Below are positions 34,235 to 41,669 of a stretch of DNA of 41,669 bases, in pieces (within the stretch, counting starts at the first letter, position 1; every line of letters starts with the position of its first letter). This stretch comes from an uncultured Clostridia bacterium (GTDB lineage: Bacteria > Bacillota > Clostridia > Christensenellales > CAG-917). Under the pieces are notes generated by a model. It was not told the DNA's origin. It saw only the letters and a list, made by a program, of their open reading frames with translations, and made no database searches. The stretch spans positions 1 to 41,669 of the forward strand of contig CALVTH010000012.1 of assembly GCA_944360115.1 (NCBI GenBank), given 5' to 3'. Both the position numbers and the translations under genes were made by a program.

Positions 34235-34944
34235 AATTCGACAAAATTCTGGAGTATCAGAGCAAGGACCAGGAGTTGCTTGCGCTTGAAAACGAAGTGG
34301 CGAAAAGCAAGGAGCGCGTCGCGCTTATGACGGCAAAAGCCAAACTCGACGCCGCCACCGCGTCCGTCGGCAAACTGTCCAAGGAAGCGGCGGACATACT
34401 TGCCGCGCACGCCCGCCTCGCCGCCAAAGCCGAGGAACTCAACGCCGGGCTCGACGAGTTCAACGGCGTGCTCGACGGCACTCACAATGTCAACGAAGCC
34501 GATTATTACATCCGCCAGATAGGCGCAATCAGCGACGAAATCGCCGCCCTCGAAAAGGAAATCGCAAAGACGGGCGAGCGTATCGACGGTATCGGCGCGG
34601 AATACAAGCGCACCTGGGAGCAGGGCATCAAGGCCTCCGAGGCGTACAAGGCGGCGCACGCGGCGTACAACGCCTACATCGCCACCGTGCAGCCCAGGGT
34701 CAAGGCGCTGTCCGCCGAGCTCGAAGCCATAAAGAAGAGCGTGCCCGCCGAACTGCTCGAGATGTACGCTTCTCTGCGCGCGGCTAAGAAAATGCCGGCT
34801 TTCGTGCCTTACCGCACGGACGCGGGTACCTGCGGACGCTGTTTCATGGAGGTGTCGGGCGACACCCGCGGAAAACTCCGCAATCCCGGAGATTATGCGG
34901 AATGCCCGAACTGCCGCCGCATACTCTTTATTCCCGAAAACTGA
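34231..34944 (+). CDS. Coiled-coil zinc-ribbon protein (COG1579 family)
   Basis: 237 residues. Residues about 1-185 form a long helical hairpin coiled coil (rich in Lys, Glu, Ala). The C-terminal ribbon has CGRC (near 203) and CPNCRRIL (near 226), four cysteines for one Zn2+. The family (C4-type zinc ribbon, DUF164) is thought to bind nucleic acid or ribosome-associated partners; the exact function is unknown. It closes the dnaG-rpoD operon as in many Clostridia. The ATG overlaps the previous stop (ATGA) with TGGAGGAAC upstream. Confidence 0.9.
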   Translation: MKFDKILEYQSKDQELLALENEVAKSKERVALMTAKAKLDAATASVGKLSKEAADILAAHARLAAKAEELNAGLDEFNGVLDGTHNVNEADYYIRQIGAISDEIAALEKEIAKTGERIDGIGAEYKRTWEQGIKASEAYKAAHAAYNAYIATVQPRVKALSAELEAIKKSVPAELLEMYASLRAAKKMPAFVPYRTDAGTCGRCFMEVSGDTRGKLRNPGDYAECPNCRRILFIPEN

Positions 34945-34966
34945 CCCGACCGTGTCGGTCGCGTGA

Positions 34967-38020
<3,054 letters not shown>

Positions 38021-38052
38021 AACGCCGTCACTCGGCGACCCGCTTTGTCAGA

Positions 38053-38117
38053 CGCCCGCCCGCGAGCAGTCACATACGCCTGAGTATGTCCCTGTCCTCG
38101 GACGGGCGCTTCTTTTG
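38053..38117 (+). terminator. Probable terminator of lacZ
   Basis: CGCCCG-C-CCG-C-GAG pairs with CTC-GG-ACGGGCG; the large loop carries a second stem (ACATAC with GTATGT). TTCTTTTGTG follows. The two-tier fold is less clean than the others here. Confidence 0.55.
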
Positions 38118-38202
38118 TGTCTCATGCGAATGACGGTGTTTGTGGTCGGTGGCTTTTCGGCGGCGTCCGTTTGCGGAAATGTGCCCGGCAGGAAATAAAC
38201 AG

Positions 38203-38231
38203 TTGCGAAAAAACGCTTGCTGTGGTATATT
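38203..38231 (+). promoter_or_regulatory. Promoter of the tRNA-Leu gene
   Basis: TTGCGA (38203-38208), 17 bp, TATATT (38226-38231), 32 bp before the tRNA 5' end. Confidence 0.65.
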
Positions 38232-38263
38232 CATATCCGTGCCCGACACACCGTTCGGAGCGC

Positions 38264-38349
38264 GCCGCTGTGGCGGAACTGGCAGACGCCTACGACTCAA
38301 AATCGTATGGGTAACCCCCGTGTCGGTTCGAATCCGACCAGCGGCACCA
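38264..38349 (+). tRNA. tRNA-Leu, anticodon CAA
   Basis: 86 nt including encoded CCA. The acceptor stem GCCGCTG pairs with CAGCGGC. The D-arm GCGGAACTGGCAGACGC is typical of leucine tRNAs. The anticodon stem TACGA/TCGTA holds the loop CTCAAAA with CAA at 38298-38300. It has a long variable arm (class II) and a T-arm GTCGG-TTCGAAT-CCGAC. It reads UUG codons, which also serve as a start codon in rpoD. Confidence 0.97.
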
Positions 38350-38357
38350 ACAGACCG

Positions 38358-38392
38358 AACGACCTTTCCCGACCGAAAGGCCGTTCTTTTTT
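38358..38392 (+). terminator. Terminator of tRNA-Leu
   Basis: AACGACCTTTC pairs with GAAAGGCCGTT (one mismatch), then CTTTTTT. Confidence 0.75.
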
Positions 38393-38482
38393 GCCGTGAT
38401 TTTCGGCGTCAGCCGCGCCTGTCGCAGTCGACGGAGAGGGGAGTGCTCCACACTTAAAAATCGGGGAAAATATCCGCCGATA

Positions 38483-38511
38483 TTGACTGCGGACGGCGTC
38501 GGGGGTATAGT
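38483..38511 (+). promoter_or_regulatory. Promoter of the FMN-riboswitch transcript
   Basis: TTGACT (38483-38488), 17 bp, TATAGT (38506-38511), just upstream of the aptamer. Confidence 0.75.
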
Positions 38512-38520
38512 ATTCTCAAC

Positions 38521-38648
38521 GATATTCTTTGGGTGGGTTTTGACCCAACCGGCGGTAATGCCGCGAAAGCGGACGAGTCCGACAGCCCCATCAGCCGATA
38601 CGGTGAGATTCCGTAACCGCCTGTAAAGTCAGATTGGGAGAGAATATT
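38521..38648 (+). ncRNA. FMN riboswitch (RFN element)
   Basis: P1 is ATATTCT (38522-38528) with AGAATAT (38641-38647). Between them lie the conserved blocks AACCGGCGGTAA, GCGGACGAGTCCGAC, CAGCCGATACGGTGAGATTCC and GTAAAGTCAGATTGGGAGAG in the order of the RFN consensus. It binds flavin mononucleotide and should lower expression of the downstream transporter when FMN is plentiful. Confidence 0.93.
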
Positions 38649-38653
38649 ATCTC

Positions 38654-38678
38654 CCTTTGCGCTATGCAAAGGTTTTTT
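38654..38678 (+). terminator. Expression-platform terminator of the FMN riboswitch
   Basis: CCTTTGC and GCAAAGG pair perfectly around GCTAT, then TTTTTT. It stands between the aptamer and the ribosome site at about 38696-38700, so control is by premature termination. Confidence 0.88.
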
Positions 38679-38705
38679 CTTTTCCGCCCGTCCGCAGGAG
38701 TTTTT

Positions 38706-39344
38706 ATGCGTGAAAAAAGCAAAAGGACGGCGAAATTCGCGACCAAAACGGTGGTTTATTGCGCTCTTATGACGGCGCTTGTCACGATGGCGACGGTCAC
38801 CCTCGGTTTTCGCACGGGCGATTTCTTCTTCAACTGCGGCGACGCCGTCATATTCGTCACCGCGGCATTGCTGGGACCTTTGCCCGCGGCGGTGGCGGGC
38901 GGGCTGGGCTCTTTCTTTGCCGACCTTGCCGTTTATCCCGCCACGATGTTTTTCACGCTGATCATAAAAGGACTCGAAGGTCTTGTTTGCGGATTGCTGA
39001 TGTGTCTCTTCCGCAAAATTTCGGCAGGCAGGGTATTGTCGGCGCTTTGCAGTGCGGCGGCAATGACGGTGAGCGGAGCGTTGATGATGACCGGCTATTA
39101 TGTATGCAACTGCTTTTTCTACGGCACGCCCGTATCCGCGCTTGCGGCATTGCCCGCCGACGCCGTGCAGGCGGCGGCTTCCGTCGCTCTCGCCGCGGCG
39201 GTTCTGTACGGCCTCGGGCTTATAAAATTGCGCGACAGGCTGGGATTTGTAAAGCCCTCGGTGCCACCCGCGCCCGAGTACGTAAGAATGACCTCGGGCG
39301 GAAAAGACGTTGCCTACCGCGGCAACAATCCTGCCGACGACTGA
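38706..39344 (+). CDS. ECF transporter S component, riboflavin type
   Basis: 212 residues with about six membrane helices. CGDAVIFVTAALLGPLPAAVAGGLGSFFADLAVYP and IIKGLEGLVCGLLM match the COG4720/PF07155 family of energy-coupling-factor substrate subunits. Such proteins bind the vitamin in the membrane and share an EcfA-EcfA'-EcfT module encoded elsewhere. The FMN riboswitch directly upstream makes riboflavin (or a flavin precursor) the likely substrate, so it plays the role of RibU though it is of another subfamily. AGGAG precedes the ATG at 38706; the frame runs 24 codons further upstream into the terminator hairpin, which is not coding. The tail of about 35 residues is polar. Confidence 0.9.
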   Translation: MREKSKRTAKFATKTVVYCALMTALVTMATVTLGFRTGDFFFNCGDAVIFVTAALLGPLPAAVAGGLGSFFADLAVYPATMFFTLIIKGLEGLVCGLLMCLFRKISAGRVLSALCSAAAMTVSGALMMTGYYVCNCFFYGTPVSALAALPADAVQAAASVALAAAVLYGLGLIKLRDRLGFVKPSVPPAPEYVRMTSGGKDVAYRGNNPADD

Positions 39345-39400
39345 GCAACACAACCTTTGGGCGGATACGGAATAGCCGCAGAGACTTGACCCCAAAAGAA

Positions 39401-39426
39401 AAACGCACCGCGGTTGCGGTGCGTTT
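39401..39426. terminator. Bidirectional terminator between convergent genes
   Basis: AAACGCACCGC and GCGGTGCGTTT form a perfect 11-bp stem around GGTT. On the minus strand TTCTTTTGGGG continues the T tract, so it mainly serves the GGGtGRT operon. Confidence 0.85.
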
Positions 39427-39454
39427 GTCGTTATACCTTTCTATCGGGGTTCGA

Positions 39455-40459
39455 TTACTTGGTGAGGGCTTCCTGAACGGCGACCGCGCAAGCCACGGAA
39501 GCGCCGACCATGGGGTTGTTGCCCATGCCGATGAGACCCATCATCTCCACATGCGCGGGGACGGAGGACGAACCCGCGAACTGCGCGTCGGAGTGCATTC
39601 TGCCCATGGTGTCGGTCATGCCGTAGGAGGCGGGACCCGCCGCCATGTTGTCGGGGTGGAGCGTTCTGCCCGTGCCGCCGCCGCTGGCGACGGAGAAGTA
39701 TTTCTTGCCGTTTTCGATTGCCCATTTCTTATAGGTGCCCGCAACGGGGTGCTGGAAACGGGTGGGGTTGGTGGAGTTGCCCGTGATGGAGACATCCACG
39801 CCTTCGAGACGCATTATAGCCACGCCTTCGGTGACATCGTCCGCACCGTAGACGCGGACTGCGGCGCGTTCGCCCTTGGAGTATGCAGTCTCTTTGACGA
39901 CCTTGACTTCGCCGGTGTAGTAGTCCATTTTGGTCTGCACATAGGTGAAACCGTTGATGCGGCTGATGATGTACGCCGCGTCCTTGCCAAGACCGTTGAG
40001 GATGACCTTGAGGGGCTGTTTGCGGACCTTGTTGGCGGTTTTGGCAATGCCGATTGCGCCTTCTGCGGCGGCGAAAGATTCGTGACCCGCGAGGAACGCG
40101 AAGCACTTGGTCTCTTCGCGCAGAAGCATTGCGGCGAGGTTGCCGTGGCCGAGCCCGACGGCGCGCTGTTCGGCGACAGAACCGGGGATGCAGAAACTCT
40201 GCAGACCGATACCGATTGCGGCGGCGGCGTCAGCGGCGTTCTTGCAGTTTTTCTTGATTGCGATTGCGCAACCGACGGTATATGCCCACACCGCGTTTTC
40301 GAACGCTATGGGCTGCACGCCTTTGACGATGGCTTCGACATCGATGCCTTTCGCGTCGCAGACGGCTTTCGCGTCCTCGAGAGAGGCGATGCCGTACTCG
40401 GCAAGAGTCTTGTTGATTTTGTCAATTCTTCTTTCGTAACCTTCGAATCTGATGCTCAT
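39455..40459 (-). CDS. GGGtGRT protein, partner of a NifU-like scaffold
   Basis: 334 residues. Residues 260-266 (GGGTGRT) lie in the block SVASGGGTGRTLHPDNMAAG, the hallmark after which the family is named. Other blocks that look conserved are FCIPGSVAEQRAVGLGHGNLAA (residues 89-110; VGLGHGNLAA at its end), CFAFLAGHESFAAAEGA and SITGNSTNPTRFQHPVAGTYKKW. The protein has cysteines at 34, 64, 72, 90 and 119, and no signal or membrane segment, so it is cytoplasmic. No activity is known to me. It is translated from AGGAGG, 12 bp after the NifU-like gene, with which it forms a two-gene operon; a role in Fe-S or metal/cofactor handling is inference from that pairing only. Confidence 0.85.
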   Translation of the reverse strand: MSIRFEGYERRIDKINKTLAEYGIASLEDAKAVCDAKGIDVEAIVKGVQPIAFENAVWAYTVGCAIAIKKNCKNAADAAAAIGIGLQSFCIPGSVAEQRAVGLGHGNLAAMLLREETKCFAFLAGHESFAAAEGAIGIAKTANKVRKQPLKVILNGLGKDAAYIISRINGFTYVQTKMDYYTGEVKVVKETAYSKGERAAVRVYGADDVTEGVAIMRLEGVDVSITGNSTNPTRFQHPVAGTYKKWAIENGKKYFSVASGGGTGRTLHPDNMAAGPASYGMTDTMGRMHSDAQFAGSSSVPAHVEMMGLIGMGNNPMVGASVACAVAVQEALTK

Positions 40460-40471
40460 ACCTGCCTCCTC

Positions 40472-41164
40472 TTATTCTTTGCGGGGGTCGATATACGACA
40501 CGGCGTCGGCGTATCTGCCGTAAGTACCCGTGCTTTTCTTGAGGGCTTCGGCGGGATCGGTGCCTTTCTTGATAAGGTCCATCATGACGCCCAGACGCAC
40601 GAATTCGTAACCGATGATTTCCTTGTTCTCGTCAAGGGCAATCTTGGTGACATAGCCTTCCGCCATCTCAAGGTAACGGGGACCTTTCTTGAGAGTGGAG
40701 TACATGGTGCCGATCTGGCTGCGGAGACCCTTGCCGAGGTCTTCGAGACCTGCACCGATGGGCAGACCGTCTTCGGAGAATGCCGACTGGGTCCTGCCGT
40801 AGACAATCTGCAGGAACAGTTCGCGCATGGCGGTGTTGATGGCGTCGCACACGAGGTCGGTATTCAAGGCTTCGAGAATGGTCTTGCCGGGGAGAATTTC
40901 GGCGGCCATGGCGGCGGAGTGAGTCATGCCGGAGCAGCCGAGGGTTTCGACCAGGGCTTCCTGAATGACGCCGTCCTTGACATTGAGTGTGAGTTTGCAC
41001 GCACCCTGCTGAGGAGCGCACCAGCCGACGCCGTGGGTAAGACCGCAGATGTCCTTGACTTCCTTCGCCTGCACCCATTTGCCTTCTTCGGGGATGGGAG
41101 CGGGACCGTGGTTGGGCCCTTTGGCGACAGGACACATAATTTCAACTTCGTGAGAATATTGCAT
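40472..41164 (-). CDS. NifU/IscU-like iron-sulfur scaffold protein
   Basis: 230 residues. The part around residues 50-105 resembles the IscU/NifU N-terminal fold (CKLTLNVKDGVIQEALVETLGCSGMTHSAAMAAEILPG with GKTILEAL, shown as separate blocks: CKLTLNVKDGVI, VETLGCSGMTHS and ILPGKTILEAL). Cysteines at 11, 40, 49, 56 and 77 are candidates for cluster binding; the spacing is unlike canonical IscU, and a third late IscU-type Cys is absent. Residues from about 105 on form a second, longer domain not found in IscU. Its usual partner, the GGGtGRT protein, follows directly. GGAGGC precedes the ATG, and the promoter is at 41197-41225. Confidence 0.8.
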   Translation of the reverse strand: MQYSHEVEIMCPVAKGPNHGPAPIPEEGKWVQAKEVKDICGLTHGVGWCAPQQGACKLTLNVKDGVIQEALVETLGCSGMTHSAAMAAEILPGKTILEALNTDLVCDAINTAMRELFLQIVYGRTQSAFSEDGLPIGAGLEDLGKGLRSQIGTMYSTLKKGPRYLEMAEGYVTKIALDENKEIIGYEFVRLGVMMDLIKKGTDPAEALKKSTGTYGRYADAVSYIDPRKE

Positions 41165-41175
41165 ATATGCCTCCG

Positions 41176-41188
41176 TAACAAATTGTTA
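41176..41188. promoter_or_regulatory. Palindrome 1 of the NifU-like/GGGtGRT operator region
   Basis: TAACAAATTGTTA, a perfect odd palindrome between the transcription start (near 41190) and the ribosome site. AATTGTT recurs at 41328-41334 and 41368-41374. Confidence 0.55.
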
Positions 41189-41192
41189 TCCT

Positions 41193-41205
41193 GTGTATTA
41201 TACAC
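41193..41205. promoter_or_regulatory. Palindrome 2, on the -10 element
   Basis: GTGTATTATACAC, a perfect odd palindrome that contains the whole -10 hexamer. A regulator bound here would block transcription. Confidence 0.55.
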
Positions 41206-41225
41206 CAACCCCCGCGCGCATACAA
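41197..41225 (-). promoter_or_regulatory. Promoter of the NifU-like/GGGtGRT operon
   Basis: On the minus strand, TTGTAT (41220-41225), 17 bp, TATAAT (41197-41202), 32 bp before the start codon. Confidence 0.75.
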
Positions 41226-41334
41226 GCGAAAAGTGCAAACACTTCGCAGGTCGATTGTTTCCGAGAATGTATTTCGCAAAAAACGAAGAGGTAAAAAACG
41301 ACAAATTCGTACGTCAAACATCGACTTAATTGTT

Positions 41335-41362
41335 AAAATACCTGATTAGATAACGGAAAACA
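41335..41362. repeat. Dispersed 28-bp repeat, copy 2
   Basis: 24 of 28 positions match 23183-23210, same orientation on the plus strand, 18 kb away. Both are preceded within 6 bp by AATT. Confidence 0.7.
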
Positions 41363-41510
41363 GACCAAATTGTTGCACTCGAAAGTTTCCCGAATTCTTT
41401 GTTTCGCAACTCGGGTTTTTCTCGCTGTCAGTGAGGCACACGCGCGGGCGTGGTGTGTTTGTGTGCCAATCGTGTCAGCGACAGGTACGAATCCCTCTGC
41501 AAGATACGGG

Positions 41511-41535
41511 AAAACCCGCCGACGCGGCGGGTTTT
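41511..41535. terminator. Terminator-like hairpin
   Basis: AAAACCCGCCG and CGGCGGGTTTT form a perfect 11-bp stem around ACG. Neither strand has an evident gene upstream inside the window. Confidence 0.65.
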
Positions 41536-41586
41536 CACTGGCGGCGAGTTATCGCCTTTGTGCGAACTTAGAAAGTCAGATAAAGG

Positions 41587-41609
41587 AGCAGTCTCTTTGG
41601 ACTGCTTTT
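41587..41609 (+). terminator. Small terminator-like hairpin
   Basis: AGCAGTC and GACTGCT around TCTTTG, followed by TTT on the plus strand. No gene is seen to use it. Confidence 0.4.
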
Positions 41610-41669
41610 CTGTTTCCTTTACCGATTCGATTGAGTTGTTGTGCTTTTTGAGCGGATCGGAGAAGTAGT

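Larger units (their letters stand above)
41226..41669. other. Right-edge stretch without a recognisable gene
   Basis: Short ORFs of 60-95 codons exist on both strands, but they lack ribosome sites and family-like sequence. It is less GC-rich than the operon to its left. It holds the second dispersed repeat copy and two hairpins (41511-41535, 41587-41609). A gene just beyond the edge cannot be excluded. Confidence 0.5.

Noticed and set aside
41471-41500. tRNA-like T-loop (GGTACGAATCCC)
   Set aside because: No pairing T-stem, and no acceptor or anticodon stem around it.
41370-41651. A 93-codon ORF at the right edge
   Set aside because: No ribosome site, it runs through the terminator hairpin at 41511-41535, and the translation shows no domain-like pattern.

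Overview
The window is a stretch of bacterial chromosome that looks like an uncultured gut-type Bacillota (class Clostridia, perhaps Christensenellales-like; the rank below class is inference). The reasons are a SigA-type operon (dnaG-rpoD-trmK-Nif3-zinc ribbon), AddAB instead of RecBCD, class II GalT, pyruvate phosphate dikinase, an FMN riboswitch on an ECF S component, GGAGG-type ribosome sites, one UUG and one GUG start, and a tRNA gene with encoded CCA. By eye the DNA is GC-rich (about 60%), except for the leftmost ~2.2 kb and the rightmost ~0.5 kb, which are clearly poorer in GC.

Layout. 1-2273: a membrane-anchored GH39-like glycosidase running off the left edge, then a gene-free AT-richer stretch. 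2274-6126 (minus): an HdeD-like membrane protein and an ABC exporter (FtsX/MacB-type permease plus ATPase). 6221-11726: galactose genes galT (minus) and galK (plus) with face-to-face promoters; galK runs on into lgt and pncB. 11874-13808: a DivIVA-like coiled-coil protein and a lipoprotein. 14179-20816: addB-addA. 21148-22932: an unrecognised acidic membrane protein. 23294-27228: corA and ppdK, divergent, sharing a compact control region. 27561-29615: an old-yellow-enzyme/Fe-S/FAD reductase. 29888-34944: the dnaG-rpoD macromolecular-synthesis operon. 34997-38020: lacZ. 38264-38349: tRNA-Leu(CAA). 38483-39344: FMN riboswitch and riboflavin ECF S component. 39455-41164 (minus): the GGGtGRT protein and its NifU-like partner. 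41165-41669: no gene seen.

How the genes fit together. lacZ, galK and galT cover lactose hydrolysis and the first two Leloir steps, although they lie in three places, and the GH39-like enzyme fits a plant- or mucus-glycan lifestyle. ppdK and pncB serve central metabolism and NAD synthesis. lgt lipidates proteins such as the nearby lipoprotein.

The most interesting signals are regulatory. The corA leader has a good promoter, a 12-codon ORF with a strong ribosome site and an acidic-proline start (MDADP), and a long hairpin beginning at that ORF's stop codon; this resembles, by convergence or analogy, the MgtL leader peptides of enterobacterial Mg2+ transporters. Others are a 30-bp perfect inverted repeat and an apparently leaderless start at addB, paired palindromes on the promoter of the poorly understood GGGtGRT/NifU-like pair, and a 28-bp dispersed intergenic repeat.
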